A stretch of DNA of 64,000 bases from Burkholderia sp. SRS-46. GTDB lineage: Bacteria; Pseudomonadota; Gammaproteobacteria; Burkholderiales; Burkholderiaceae. A program made the position numbers and the translations under genes. The stretch spans positions 496,001 through 560,000 of the forward strand of contig NZ_PTXL01000002.1 in assembly GCF_004343775.1 (NCBI RefSeq), written 5' to 3'. Positions within the stretch are counted from its first letter, which is position 1; each line of letters begins with the position of its first letter. Positions 9,240 through 18,502 of this stretch are shown here, piece after piece. The notes below the pieces were generated by a model that did no database searches, was not told the origin of the DNA, and saw only the letters and a list, made by a program, of their open reading frames with translations.

Positions 9240-9660
9240 AGAGCATCACCGAGGTGGCCGAGATCGTCACGGGGCCGGTCAGCGCGCTGAACGCCGAGCC
9301 CAGCACCATCCCCGAATACGTGTAGGTCACCGTCACCGTCAGCGCGGTGCCCGACGTCGTGCCGTTCGCCTGGGTCACGGTCACGGTGGGCGTGGTCGCG
9401 GTGCCGCCGGTGATCAGGCTGTTCTGCGTGTAGCCGAGCGCGACGTTGGCGACCTGCGTGGTGGTCAGCATCGGCACGCGCAGCGCCACGCCGGCGCGCG
9501 CGCCCTCGCGGCTCGCGTTCGTGATGACGGCCTTGTCGCACAGGATCAGGCTCGTGTCGATGATGCCGATCAGCACCATCAGCAGGAACGGCAGCATCAG
9601 CACGAACTCGAGGGACACGACGCCGCGCGCGCGGCGGGCGCCCATCGCCCCGCGTGTCAT
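9232..9660 (-). CDS. tadE: TadE-like minor pseudopilin
   Basis: This 142-residue protein has RGVVSLEFVLMLPFLLMVLIGIID (about residues 12-35), the TadE-type N-terminal helix with its conserved Glu. The region after it ([10 protein letters not shown]) is the TadE family signature. I chose ATG 9660 because it overlaps the tadD stop (ATGA) and gives the short N-terminus typical of TadE. The longer open frame reaching 9891 is only the shadow of tadD. It is expected to be cleaved by the TadV prepilin peptidase and to act in Flp pilus assembly in the inner membrane and periplasm. Confidence 0.85.
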   Translation of the reverse strand: MTRGAMGARRARGVVSLEFVLMLPFLLMVLIGIIDTSLILCDKAVITNASREGARAGVALRVPMLTTTQVANVALGYTQNSLITGGTATTPTVTVTQANGTTSGTALTVTVTYTYSGMVLGSAFSALTGPVTISATSVMLYE

Positions 9661-10517
9661 TTTGCGGCCCCCGCGCCCGGCGGCGCGACGCCCGGCTCCA
9701 GCGCGCCGGACAGCGCGGGCGCACCGCCGCGCCCCGCCCCGCGCGACGCGAGCCGCGCGCGCACCGCCTGGTAGAAGCGCAGGTTGTCGGCCACCGCCGA
9801 CGCGGGCAGGTCCGCCGACAGCAGCTTCTTCGCCGAATCGGTATTGCCGAGCACGCCATACGCGAACGCGAGGTTCTGGCGCGCCTGCCACGGTGCATCG
9901 GGCAGCCCGGCGACGTCGAGCAGCACGTTCACGCCCTCGCGCGGCCGGTTGCTCAGCACCAGCGACAGCCCGAGATCGACGCGCAGCCCCTGCGCGTCCG
10001 GATGCGCGCGCAGCGCGTCGCGATACACGGCCTGCGCGTCCGCATGGCGACCCTGCAGGTCGAGCACGGTGCCGAGCCCTTCGGCGGCGAGCGGATGGTT
10101 CGGCTGCGCGGCCAGCAGGTCGCGATAGCGCTGCGCGGCTTCGTCGAGCCGGCGCTGCCGCAGCGCGACGCGCGCGAGCCCGAGCTGCGGGCCGGGCTCC
10201 GCGGGCGCCTGCCGCTGCGCGTCCTCGTAGAGGATGCGCGCGCGGTCCAGGTTGCCGGTGCGGTAGTTGACGTCGCCGAGCCCCAGGCGCGCGGCGAGCG
10301 AATCGGGGTGCGCCGTCAGCACCTTCTCGTACAGCGTCGTCGCGAGATCGACGTTGCCGCCGGCCAGCGCGCTGTCGGCGATGCGCAGTTCGGCCTGCGG
10401 ATCGTCGCGCTTGTGCGACAGCACCGGCCGCGTCTGGACGCCCGGCGCGCCGCAGCCGCCGGCCAGCACCGGCAGCGCGGCCGCGAGCACCAGCGCGCGT
10501 ACGACGGATCGAGTCAT
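9657..10517 (-). CDS. tadD: TadD-like TPR lipoprotein
   Basis: This 286-residue protein has a lipoprotein signal (VLAGGC, Cys at about 22), followed by several tetratricopeptide repeats from about residue 45 to 230. Clear repeats include NVDLATTLYEKVLTAHPDSL, RLDEAAQRYRDLLAAQPNHP and RHADAQAVYRDALRAHPDAQ. In Tad systems this protein is thought to help the secretin assemble. The start ATG overlaps the tadC stop and its stop overlaps the tadE start, both as ATGA. The Ala/Gly/Pro-rich tail is low-complexity. Confidence 0.87.
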   Translation of the reverse strand: MTRSVVRALVLAAALPVLAGGCGAPGVQTRPVLSHKRDDPQAELRIADSALAGGNVDLATTLYEKVLTAHPDSLAARLGLGDVNYRTGNLDRARILYEDAQRQAPAEPGPQLGLARVALRQRRLDEAAQRYRDLLAAQPNHPLAAEGLGTVLDLQGRHADAQAVYRDALRAHPDAQGLRVDLGLSLVLSNRPREGVNVLLDVAGLPDAPWQARQNLAFAYGVLGNTDSAKKLLSADLPASAVADNLRFYQAVRARLASRGAGRGGAPALSGALEPGVAPPGAGAAK

Positions 10518-11458
10518 TTGAACACCTCGAGCAGGCGAATCGCCGCCGGGCCCGCCGCGATCAGGCCGACCGTCGGCAGGATGAACAGCATCATCGGCAG
10601 CGTGATCTTCGGTGCGAGCTTCGCGGCCTTTTCCTCGAGCGCGACGATCTGCTCGGTGCGCTCGGTGCGCGACAGCGTGCGCAGCGCCTGCGTGATCGGC
10701 GTGCCGAACCGCTGCGACTGCGTGAGCGTCGTCGCGAGCGAGCGCGCGGACGTGAAATCGACGCGCGTCGCGAAATGCGTGAGCGTCGCGGACACGTCGC
10801 CGCTCAGCGTCAGCTCGTCCGCGCACACCGTCAGCTCGTCGGCGAGCGGCGGGCAGATGCGCGCCAGTTCGTGCGCGACGCGCCGGATGCCCGACGCGAG
10901 GCTGTTGCCGGCCATCGTGCAGATCACGAGCAGGTCGAGCGCATCCGGAAAGCACGCGGTGATGGCGCGCCGCCGCCGCCGGATCATCGCGCCGAGCACG
11001 TACTCGGGCACGATCACGCCGATCACGAACGCGGCGACCATCGCCAGCGCGCGGATCACGAAGTATTCGCCGAAGCGCGGGATGTACGGGCTGAACACGA
11101 TCGCGACGGCCGCGAACAGCACCCCGCCGCTCAGCTTGATGCCGATCATCGACGACACCGCGCGGCGGTCGCGAAAGCCCGCGCGCGTCAGCTGCAGGCC
11201 GAGCTTCACGCGCTGCATCGGGTCGAGCACCGGCAGCCGCTCGCCGAGCTGCGCGAGCCGCCGCGTCAGGCCCTGCCGCACGTCGCCCGGCTGCAGCCGC
11301 CCCGCTGTCAGCGCCGGCGCGCGCTGCCCGGCCGCCTGCTGCACGCGCGCGGCGATGCGCCGGCGCGTGCCGCCGCCGGGCGTGACGAGCGCAAACCCGA
11401 CGCACGCGAGCAACAGCAGCAGTTCGAGGCCGCGGGCGGCCAGCATCGACATCGTCAT
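10514..11458 (-). CDS. tadC: TadC inner-membrane platform protein
   Basis: This 314-residue polytopic protein is homologous to GspF/TadC. It has N-terminal helices (about 7-25 and 105-150), a cytoplasmic T2SSF domain with ITACFPDALDLLVICTMAGNSLASG (about 165-190), and the C-terminal helix ITLPMMLFILPTVGLIAAGP. The start is the ATG at 11458, which overlaps the tadB stop. It should work with TadB as the membrane platform of the Flp pilus machine, driven by TadA. The longer open frame upstream is a tadB shadow. Confidence 0.9.
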   Translation of the reverse strand: MTMSMLAARGLELLLLLACVGFALVTPGGGTRRRIAARVQQAAGQRAPALTAGRLQPGDVRQGLTRRLAQLGERLPVLDPMQRVKLGLQLTRAGFRDRRAVSSMIGIKLSGGVLFAAVAIVFSPYIPRFGEYFVIRALAMVAAFVIGVIVPEYVLGAMIRRRRRAITACFPDALDLLVICTMAGNSLASGIRRVAHELARICPPLADELTVCADELTLSGDVSATLTHFATRVDFTSARSLATTLTQSQRFGTPITQALRTLSRTERTEQIVALEEKAAKLAPKITLPMMLFILPTVGLIAAGPAAIRLLEVFK

Positions 11459-12432
11459 CGTGCGGTATCCAGTCGCGAAATCTTGCGGATCGTCAGCAGT
11501 CCGACCGTCAGCAGCCCGGCGGCGATCGTCAGCATCATGTGGCCGGCGTGGGTCGTGAACAGCAGCATCACGTACGCGCGGTTCACGAGGAACAGCGCGC
11601 CGATCATCACGAACGGCACCGCCGAAATGATGTTGGTCGTGATGCGCCCTTCGGCGGTCAGCGCGCGGGTCTTCAGGCGAATGTCGCGGCGCGTGCGGAT
11701 GATGCTCGACAGCTCGTCGAGCGTCTCGCCGAGGCTGCCGCCGGTCTCGCGCTGCAGCAGCAGGTAGACCGTGAAGAACGAGAAATCCGCGATCATCAGC
11801 CGGTCCGCCGCGTGCGTGAGCACGTCCTTGAGATCCGCGCCCACCCGCAGGCTGTCGCCCATCGTGCGGAACGTCGAGCGCACCGGCTCGGCCGCGCCGT
11901 CGCCGACCGTGCTGATCGCCTGCGTGACCGGAATGCCCGCGCGCACGGCCCGCACGATCAGGTCGATCGCGTCCGGGAACGCTTCGAGAAAACGGATCCG
12001 GAAGCGCTCGACCAGCGCGCGGTAGCTGGCGCGCATCGCGGCGAGCGGCAGCCCGACGTAGATCAGCGGACGCAGGACGTCCGGCGGCCCGATCAGCTTC
12101 ACCGCGACGATCGCCGCGATCGCGCCGGCCAGCGTGCTGGCAACCACGATCCGCATGCCGCCTTCGCCGCCGACCGCGCGCACGCGCGTCACGTAGCGCT
12201 GCAGCCAGGTGCGCACGCGGCTTTGCCGGCGTTCGAGGTTGAACAGCGCGACGCCGGACCCGTCGGCCGCGCCCGCGTCGCGGCCCGCGAGCGACGGCGA
12301 CAGGCGCCGCATCCGCTCGCGAATGCGCTGCGCGGGCGTGTGGCGCGCGCGATCGAGCCACGACGACAGCGCGAACCCGATCCCGAGGATCACGACGAAC
12401 GCGCACACCGCGAACAGGTCGGCGGCCCTCAT
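11455..12432 (-). CDS. tadB: TadB inner-membrane platform protein
   Basis: This 325-residue protein has an N-terminal transmembrane helix (about 6-24), a second helix pair near 105-145, and a T2SSF domain with RFLEAFPDAIDLIVRAVRAGIPVTQAI (about 170-197). FSFFTVYLLLQRETGGSLGETLDELS is the family signature. The C-terminal helices end in LLTIRKISRLDTAR. Its ATG overlaps the tadA stop (ATGA). It is the partner of TadC in the pilus assembly platform. Confidence 0.9.
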   Translation of the reverse strand: MRAADLFAVCAFVVILGIGFALSSWLDRARHTPAQRIRERMRRLSPSLAGRDAGAADGSGVALFNLERRQSRVRTWLQRYVTRVRAVGGEGGMRIVVASTLAGAIAAIVAVKLIGPPDVLRPLIYVGLPLAAMRASYRALVERFRIRFLEAFPDAIDLIVRAVRAGIPVTQAISTVGDGAAEPVRSTFRTMGDSLRVGADLKDVLTHAADRLMIADFSFFTVYLLLQRETGGSLGETLDELSSIIRTRRDIRLKTRALTAEGRITTNIISAVPFVMIGALFLVNRAYVMLLFTTHAGHMMLTIAAGLLTVGLLTIRKISRLDTAR

Positions 12433-13835
12433 TGCCGGAACACCTCGGCGAGCGAATCCTCGACGCCGTAGTACGCGGCGCGCGCCGCGAACGCCGGCCG
12501 CAGCGACGACGCGTCGAACACGCCCTTCACCGCGTCGCGCGTCGTGTCGCCCTCCTGGCGGAATGCGAACAGATCCTGCGTGATGACCACCTCGCCCTCC
12601 ATCCCGACGATCTCGGTGATCCGCGTGACGCGGCGCACGCCGTCGCGCATCCGCTCGACCTGCACGAACAGGTGCACGGCGCTCGCGATCTGGCGCCGGA
12701 TCGACAGCAGCTGCAGGTTCGCGTTCGCCATCATCACCATGCTCTCGAGCCGGCTGATCGCGTCACGCGGCGAGTTCGCGTGGATCGTCGTCATCGAGCC
12801 GTCGTGGCCCGTGTTCATCGCCTGCAGCACGTCGAACGCCTCGGGGCCGCGGATCTCGCCGAGGACGATGCGGTCGGGCCGCATCCGCAGCGCGTTGCGC
12901 ACGAGGTCGCGCTGCGAGATGCCGCCGAGCCCCTCGGTGTTCTCCGGCCGCGTTTCGAGGCTGACGACGTGCGGCTGCAGCAGCTGCAGCTCGGCCGCGT
13001 CCTCGATCGTCACGATCCGTTCGTGCTCCTCGATGTGCTGCGACAGCGCGTTGAGCAGCGTCGTCTTGCCCGAGCCGGTGCCGCCCGAGATCACGATGTT
13101 CAGCCGGCACGTGCAGGCGATCTTCAGCGCCTGCAGCATCGCGTGCGAGATGTTGCCCTGCTGCGCCATCCGCGCGAGCGTGATGTCGCGCTTCGCGAAC
13201 TTGCGGATCGAGATCGACGGGCCGCGCATCGCGATCGGCGGCAGCACGACGTTCACGCGGCTGCCGTCGGCGAGGCGCGCGTCGACCATCGGGCTGCTCT
13301 CGTCGACGCGGCGGCCCACCGCCGCCGCGATCCGCTGCGCGACGCTCGTCACGTGCGCGTCGTCGCGGAACTTCAGCGCCGTGAGTTCGAGCCGCCCCGC
13401 GCGCTCGACGTACACCTGGTCGGGCCCGTTGACGAGGATGTCGGTCACCGAGTCGTCGGCGAGCAGCGGCTCGATCGGCCCGACGCCGAACATGTCGTTC
13501 AGGATCGCGTCGACGATCAGCACCTGCTCGCCGGCCGTGATCTTCAGCTGCTCGCGCTCGACCGTGTGCGCGGCCACCTGCTCGATGCCCGAGCGCACTT
13601 CGTCGCGCGTCTTCATCAGCGCCGCCGACATGTTCATCGACGCGAACACCGCGGTGCGGATCGCATCGAACTTGCCGGAGCGGATCAGCGACTCGTGGGT
13701 GTCGGCAGCCACCGGCGCGCGGGTCGGCAGCGGCATCGGCATCGGCGCCGGCGCCGGTGCGGGCGCGCGCGTCGCGGCCGGCGATGCCGCCGGCGCGGGG
13801 TCGGCCGGCGGCCGGTTGCGGGTACCGAACGTCAC
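12429..13835 (-). CDS. tadA: TadA/CpaF secretion ATPase
   Basis: This 468-residue ATPase powers Flp pilus assembly. It has a Pro/Ala-rich N-terminus (about 8-45) and then the CpaF-type N-terminal domain with GVGPIEPLLADDSVTDILVNG. The Walker A motif GGTGSGKTT lies at residues 251-259. An Asp box (TIEDAAELQL), Walker B (RIVLGEIRGPE) and the His box (TGHDGSMTTIHANSPRDA) follow. I chose GTG 13835 because it overlaps the tadZ stop (GTGA) and has GGAGGAAAGG just upstream. The open frame continuing to 14780 is a shadow of tadZ. Confidence 0.93.
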   Translation of the reverse strand: MTFGTRNRPPADPAPAASPAATRAPAPAPAPMPMPLPTRAPVAADTHESLIRSGKFDAIRTAVFASMNMSAALMKTRDEVRSGIEQVAAHTVEREQLKITAGEQVLIVDAILNDMFGVGPIEPLLADDSVTDILVNGPDQVYVERAGRLELTALKFRDDAHVTSVAQRIAAAVGRRVDESSPMVDARLADGSRVNVVLPPIAMRGPSISIRKFAKRDITLARMAQQGNISHAMLQALKIACTCRLNIVISGGTGSGKTTLLNALSQHIEEHERIVTIEDAAELQLLQPHVVSLETRPENTEGLGGISQRDLVRNALRMRPDRIVLGEIRGPEAFDVLQAMNTGHDGSMTTIHANSPRDAISRLESMVMMANANLQLLSIRRQIASAVHLFVQVERMRDGVRRVTRITEIVGMEGEVVITQDLFAFRQEGDTTRDAVKGVFDASSLRPAFAARAAYYGVEDSLAEVFRQ

Positions 13836-15055
13836 GATCCTTTCCTCCACTTGACGAACCGCGCGTACCACGGCTCGGCCACCGCCATCGATTCGCCGGT
13901 GATGCCGTTCGCGAGCTGCCGGATCTCGTCGACGAAACCGCGGCGCTTCGCGCCGTCGAGCGGCTCGCCGAGGTTCTCCGCGACCGCGAGCGTCTGCGGC
14001 TCGTGCGGCAGCTCGCGCAGCCGCACGCCGCCGAACGCCTCCTCGAAATCGGCCTGCGCGACGCGGCCTTCGACCGGCGCGAGCGGATTGTTCAGCACCA
14101 TCGACAGCAGCCGCTCGCCCGGCAGCTCCCGCGCGAAGCGCGCGAGCCGCGCGGCTTCGTACGCGGCGTGCACCGAGCGGTCGGCAACGACGTAGACGAG
14201 ATCGGACGCCTCCAGCGCGCCCTCGAACAGCTTGCCGGCGCCGCCGCCGACGTCGAACAGCACGTAGTGGAAGCGGTCCTTCAGCATGTCGACGAGGCGC
14301 GCGATCGCGCCGTCGTGCAGCGGCGCGTCGGCGCCGTAGGCAAGCTCGGCCGACAGCACGTGCAGCCGGTCGCCCTTGGTGACGAACATGCGGTCGAACA
14401 GCGCGTCGTCGGGGCGCTGCTCCATGTTCAGCAACTCGACCAGCCCGTTGTTGCTGGACAGCCCGAGCATCGAGTTCGCGCCGCCGCCATGCAGGTTCAG
14501 GTCGATGTACGCGACGCGGCGGCGCTTCTCGCCCGCGAGGCAGCGCGCGAGGCTCACCGCGATCGTCGTCGCGCCGACGCCGCCGCGCGCGCCGACGAAG
14601 CTCACGGTCTTGCCGGTGCGCACCTGCACGACCGATTCCGTCGCCGTCAGCGCGCGCCGCATCAGCTCGACGGTCAGCGGCTTGACGATGTAGTCCTGCA
14701 CGCCGATGCCGAGCAGGTTGCGGAACAGCCCGACGTCGTTCTGCGTGCCGATCGCGATGACCCGCACCGACGGATCGCACACGTCGGCGAGCCGCATCAG
14801 GTCCGACACCGGCAGCACCGAATCCGACACGTCGACGACGAGCTGGCGCGGCGAGCGCTCGTGCTGCTGCAGCAGCCGGATCGCGTCGTCGCAGGTGCCC
14901 ATCTGCAGGTGCGCGCGCGTGATCGACAGATCCTGCGCGACGCGGCGGATCACGTCCTCGCTGCCGGCGTCGGACACGACCGCGACGAGATCCGCCGCTC
15001 CGGCGGAGGCGGCGCGCTTGGCGTTCTGGCGGGCGAGGACGTTCATGGGCGGCAT
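13832..15055 (-). CDS. tadZ: TadZ/CpaE pilus-localisation ATPase
   Basis: This 407-residue protein has an atypical receiver-like domain at about 22-140 and then a MinD/ParA-type ATPase domain. The deviant Walker A GARGGVGATT is at 155-164. The rest of the P-loop fold is clear (IDLNLHGGGANSMLG, YVLFDVGGGAGKLFEGAL, VLNN). In Tad systems TadZ places the assembly machine, often at a cell pole. It lies 22 bases after the cpaD-like gene, and its stop overlaps the tadA start. The receiver portion looks degenerate, so phosphorylation is doubtful. Confidence 0.9.
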   Translation of the reverse strand: MPPMNVLARQNAKRAASAGAADLVAVVSDAGSEDVIRRVAQDLSITRAHLQMGTCDDAIRLLQQHERSPRQLVVDVSDSVLPVSDLMRLADVCDPSVRVIAIGTQNDVGLFRNLLGIGVQDYIVKPLTVELMRRALTATESVVQVRTGKTVSFVGARGGVGATTIAVSLARCLAGEKRRRVAYIDLNLHGGGANSMLGLSSNNGLVELLNMEQRPDDALFDRMFVTKGDRLHVLSAELAYGADAPLHDGAIARLVDMLKDRFHYVLFDVGGGAGKLFEGALEASDLVYVVADRSVHAAYEAARLARFARELPGERLLSMVLNNPLAPVEGRVAQADFEEAFGGVRLRELPHEPQTLAVAENLGEPLDGAKRRGFVDEIRQLANGITGESMAVAEPWYARFVKWRKGS

Positions 15056-15077
15056 CGCGATGGCATCCGGTATCGGT

Positions 15078-15461
15078 TCAGTGGCCGGGCGAGCCGGTCG
15101 TCGTCAGCGTCTTGCCGGGCACCGGCTGCTTCACGCGATCCTCGACGTAGCGGCGCACCGCTTCGGACGCCACGGTCGCGTCGGCGCCGCCGTACGGTAC
15201 GGGCGCGACCAGATCCTGCGGCCGCGCGAGCATCGTCGCGAGGTTCGTGTAGGTCGCGCAGCCGAACGGCACGCCCGGCCGGCCGAACCCCGCGTCGACC
15301 AGGTGCGACGGCTGCATCAGCTTCGCGCAGTCGGGCGGCACCGCGTGTGTGCCGTCGAAGCCGATCGCCCGCGCGTCGGGCAGGTTCATCGGCGGCGGCG
15401 CCGACAGGCAGCCCGCCAGCGCCAGCGGCAGCACTGCGGAGACGGTGGTTCGAACTCGCAT
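15078..15461 (-). CDS. CpaD-like pilus lipoprotein
   Basis: This 127-residue lipoprotein has the lipobox ALAGC (Cys18). It has a short conserved region around GVPFGCATYTNLATMLARPQDL, where the Cys and the NLA..ARPQDL stretch are the signature of the CpaD pilus-biogenesis family. The family is usually about 200 residues, so this is a short version. It sits between the secretin gene and tadZ, where cpaD is found in tad operons. It is likely an outer-membrane accessory protein of the secretin. Confidence 0.78.
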   Translation of the reverse strand: MRVRTTVSAVLPLALAGCLSAPPPMNLPDARAIGFDGTHAVPPDCAKLMQPSHLVDAGFGRPGVPFGCATYTNLATMLARPQDLVAPVPYGGADATVASEAVRRYVEDRVKQPVPGKTLTTTGSPGH

Positions 15462-15476
15462 GCGCGCTCCCCCGGT

Positions 15477-16850
15477 TCAGTACACGAAGCCCGCGGCGCC
15501 GACCAGACGCGGCGTGTCGCCCGACAGCAGGTCGAGCCCGAGGTTGCGCTGCACCGCGAACTCCAGGTCGCTGCTCGGCCGCGCGACGGTGTCGATCGCC
15601 TGCTCGAGCTGGCCGGGCCCGGCCGGCTGGACGATGTACGGCGTGACGATCACCACCACCTCGGTCTTGCTGTCCTGGAAGTTCTTCGACGAAAACAGCC
15701 GGCCGATGATCGGCAGCCGGCCGAGCCCCGGGATCTGCGACACGGTGTCGGCCGTCTGGCTCTGCAGCAGCCCGCCGATCGCGAAGCTCTGCCCGCTCGA
15801 CAGCTCGACCGTCGTCTCGACGCGCCGCACGCTCAGCCCCGGCACCTTGACGCCGCCGGTCGTCACGCTGTTGCTCGGGTCCACCTCGCTCACCTCCGGC
15901 CGCACCTTCAGGCTGATCCGGTTGTCGGCGAGCACGGTCGGCGTGAAGTCGAGCGACACGCCGAACGGCTTGAACTCGACCGTGATCGCGCCGGTGTTGC
16001 CGCTCTGCGCGACCGGAATCGGAATCTCGCCGCCCGCGAGGAAGCTCGCGGTCTCGCCGGACATCGCGGTGAGGTTCGGTTCGGCAAGCAGCGTGATCAG
16101 GCCTTCCTGATCCAGCGCGTCGAGCACCACGTCGATCGACCAGCGCCCCGCGCGGAACCCGCCGAGCACCGAGTACGCGCCGGTCGGCGACAGGTTGAAC
16201 AGGCCGTTCGTCGGATCGAACAGCGTGCGCCCGTTGAACAGCCCGCCGACGAAGTTGCCGGCGCCGCCGAGCGCGCTCCAGTTGATGCCGAGCTGCTGCG
16301 TGATGTTGCGGCTCACCTCGGTCACCCGCACGCGCAGGTTCACCTGGATCGGCCGCGACATCGTGAGCCGGTTGACGATCTTTTCCTTGTCGTGCAGGTA
16401 CGGCGTGAGCGATTGCATCACGGCATCGGCATCGGCCGCGCTCGGCACCTTGCCCGACACCATCAGCGAGCCCGGCGCGCCGGACACCGACAGCTTCAGC
16501 TGCGGGAACCGGCTGTCGAGCACGCGCTGCAGCGACGCCGTGTCGACCTGCACGATCACCGTCCTGCGCAGGATCGGCCGATGGTTCGCGCCGAGCGCGA
16601 TCAGCGTGGTGGTGCCGGCCTTCTTGCCGAACACGAACACGGTGCGCGGCGACGGCACCTGGACGTCGGCGATGGTCGGATCGGCGACGAACATCGCGAT
16701 CGCGGGTTCGGGCAGCGACAGCATCTCGCCCTTGCCGGTCGCGATCGACAGCGCCGCGCCGGCGTCCTGCGCGCCCTGCGCGAACGCGACGCCGGGGGCC
16801 GCGACGCAGGCCAGGCACCAGAGAGCGATCCAACGAACCATGCGCACCAT
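15477..16850 (-). CDS. rcpA: RcpA/CpaC outer-membrane secretin
   Basis: This protein of about 457 residues has a cleavable signal (…APGVAFAQG, about residues 1-25) and an N-terminal pilus-formation/STN-like domain with GEMLSLPEPAIAMFVADPTI. A BON-like segment and the secretin domain follow (PIQVNLRVRVTEVSRNITQQL through VVVIVTPYIVQP). It should form the outer-membrane channel for the Flp pilus. I chose ATG 16850, which has AGGA seven bases upstream. A GTG at 16865 would add five residues. It is part of the tad operon, followed 15 bases later by the cpaD-like gene. Confidence 0.9.
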   Translation of the reverse strand: MVRMVRWIALWCLACVAAPGVAFAQGAQDAGAALSIATGKGEMLSLPEPAIAMFVADPTIADVQVPSPRTVFVFGKKAGTTTLIALGANHRPILRRTVIVQVDTASLQRVLDSRFPQLKLSVSGAPGSLMVSGKVPSAADADAVMQSLTPYLHDKEKIVNRLTMSRPIQVNLRVRVTEVSRNITQQLGINWSALGGAGNFVGGLFNGRTLFDPTNGLFNLSPTGAYSVLGGFRAGRWSIDVVLDALDQEGLITLLAEPNLTAMSGETASFLAGGEIPIPVAQSGNTGAITVEFKPFGVSLDFTPTVLADNRISLKVRPEVSEVDPSNSVTTGGVKVPGLSVRRVETTVELSSGQSFAIGGLLQSQTADTVSQIPGLGRLPIIGRLFSSKNFQDSKTEVVVIVTPYIVQPAGPGQLEQAIDTVARPSSDLEFAVQRNLGLDLLSGDTPRLVGAAGFVY

Positions 16851-16901
16851 GCGTAGTCCTGTCACGTCAAATACCGGCCGCCGGGCGGCCGGCCCGATCC
16901 G

Positions 16902-17927
16902 TCACTGCGGCGCTGCCGCCCTCGCCTGCGCCGTCGCATCCGCGGCGAGATTGCCGCCGCCCGACATCGCCGGCAAGCCCGGCATCCCCGGCATGCCGGA
17001 AGGCAGCGGCGGCAGGCCCGGCACGCCGATGCCACCGCCGCCACCACGCGAGCCGTCGTCGACCGACGAGCCGCGATAGATCACGACCGTGTTGCCCTGC
17101 CAGGCCGGCCGCGCGCCGCCGTCCGGCCCGGCGGACGGCGCGCGCGCCGCGTCGCGGGCCGCGCGCGACACGTCGCCGGCCCACACCGGCGCCGTATCCG
17201 GCTCCTGCTCGTCGCCGCCCGCCGGCTGCCGGCGGTCGCTCGTCGCGAAGCTGCGCAGCGCGAGCGACAGCGAACCGAGGCGCGTCGCCACCAGCACCAC
17301 CTGCGCGGTGCGCGGCGCGACCTCGAGCGTGACCGTGCGCGCGCGGGCGGTCGCATCCGGCGCGCTCGCGGGCGCCTTCGCGCGCTGGAATTCCGAGCCG
17401 ACCGCAAGCACGCGCGCGCGGCGCACGACCGTCTCCGCTTCGAAGGTGCCGGGCGTCGTCGCCGTGCCGCCGATCTGCTGCGTGAGCACCACGTCGACGA
17501 AGTCGCCGGGCTGGATCAGCCCCGCGTTGCCCGACACGTCGTCGACCGGCACCGAGATTGCGCGCATGCCGGGCTGCAGCGCGGCCGCGAGGAAATCCGG
17601 CGCGCCGGCCGGGATCACGTTCTCCGCGCGGATCGGCGTGCCGGCGCCGACGCGGTTGCGCAGCAGCGCGCCTTTCAGGTCCGCGCCGGGCTGCGCTTCG
17701 ACGAACGCGCCGGGCGGCACCTGCGCGCGCGGCAGGCGTTTCCAGGTGAGATCGTTGTCGCGCAGCAGCAGCCCTTCCGGCAGGTCGGCGGCCGCGACGC
17801 GCACGCGCGCGTCCGCCGCTTCGCCGGACACTTTCGGCGTCGACGCGGCGACGTACACTTCGCGCAGGATGAACGCGCCGATGCCGGCGGCGACGATCAG
17901 CACGGCCATTCTCAGGGCTTTGGGCAT
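16902..17927 (-). CDS. rcpC: RcpC/CpaB pilus assembly protein
   Basis: This 341-residue protein has an N-terminal transmembrane segment (about 6-28), an SAF-type domain (VAAADLPEGLLLRDNDLTWKR, about 43-65) and the RcpC/CpaB core (GMRAISVPVDDVSGNAGLIQ, GDFVDVVLTQQ; about 145-180). Members of the family are periplasmic and thought to link the secretin to peptidoglycan. The C-terminus is odd: from about residue 290 it becomes a Gly/Pro/Met-rich tail with repeated GMPG and GLP units. The gene is followed after about 50 bases by rcpA. Confidence 0.88.
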   Translation of the reverse strand: MPKALRMAVLIVAAGIGAFILREVYVAASTPKVSGEAADARVRVAAADLPEGLLLRDNDLTWKRLPRAQVPPGAFVEAQPGADLKGALLRNRVGAGTPIRAENVIPAGAPDFLAAALQPGMRAISVPVDDVSGNAGLIQPGDFVDVVLTQQIGGTATTPGTFEAETVVRRARVLAVGSEFQRAKAPASAPDATARARTVTLEVAPRTAQVVLVATRLGSLSLALRSFATSDRRQPAGGDEQEPDTAPVWAGDVSRAARDAARAPSAGPDGGARPAWQGNTVVIYRGSSVDDGSRGGGGGIGVPGLPPLPSGMPGMPGLPAMSGGGNLAADATAQARAAAPQ

Positions 17928-17945
17928 GGCGGCGTGCGTCCCCGG

Positions 17946-18413
17946 CTAGGTTGGCGAAACCGCGTGAGGAAACGGCGCCCAGACGGCCAGCGCGCCGCCG
18001 AGCGCGAGCGCGACGCCGTACGGCACGCCGCGCGCGGCAGCCGCGCGGGCCGGCGCCATGCGCCGGGCCGCGAGCGCGGCGATACCGCACAGCGTGCCGC
18101 ATGCGCCGATGATCACGAGCACCGGAAACGCCAGCGCCGGGCCGGCCCACAGGAACACCGCCGCCGCCAGCTTGACGTCGCCGCCGCCCAACCAGCCGGC
18201 ATGACGAAAAGCGCCGAACAGCAGCAGCATCGCCGCGGCGAGCGCGACGTGGCCGGCAAGCGTCGCGGCGCCTTCGCGCGCGAGCCCCGCCGCGACGAAA
18301 TACAGCATCGCGAGCGCCAGCACCGCGCGATTGGACAGGCGCCGGTCGCGCAGATCCTGCGCCGCGAGCGACGCGAGCACGACCGTTGCCACTGTCTGCA
18401 CGAGAGTGAGCAT
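17946..18413 (-). CDS. tadV: TadV/CpaA prepilin peptidase
   Basis: This 155-residue aspartic protease of the inner membrane cleaves Flp and TadE/TadG leader peptides. It has several transmembrane helices. The two catalytic aspartates are seen in AAQDLRDRRLSN (about 18-29) and in GGGDVKLAAA (about 76-85), the GxGD motif. It is short, as expected for the TadV type, which lacks the N-terminal methylase domain of PilD. It lies between flp (89 bases upstream) and rcpC. Confidence 0.88.
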   Translation of the reverse strand: MLTLVQTVATVVLASLAAQDLRDRRLSNRAVLALAMLYFVAAGLAREGAATLAGHVALAAAMLLLFGAFRHAGWLGGGDVKLAAAVFLWAGPALAFPVLVIIGACGTLCGIAALAARRMAPARAAAARGVPYGVALALGGALAVWAPFPHAVSPT

Positions 18414-18502
18414 GGGAGAGCCGTCCGTCGGCGCGCCCCCGGCAGGATTCGTGCTGCCGCTGCGGATCCGTGTCAGCGTCGGTGGCGCGCAGGTTCAGGG
18501 GA

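Noticed and set aside
5667-9290. Very long Arg-rich frame across the glycosyltransferases and tadG, and similar ones at 33886-37320 and 42944-48865.
   Set aside because: These are antisense or out-of-frame shadows of well-supported genes; their Arg/Ala/His-rich translations are typical of high-GC shadow frames.
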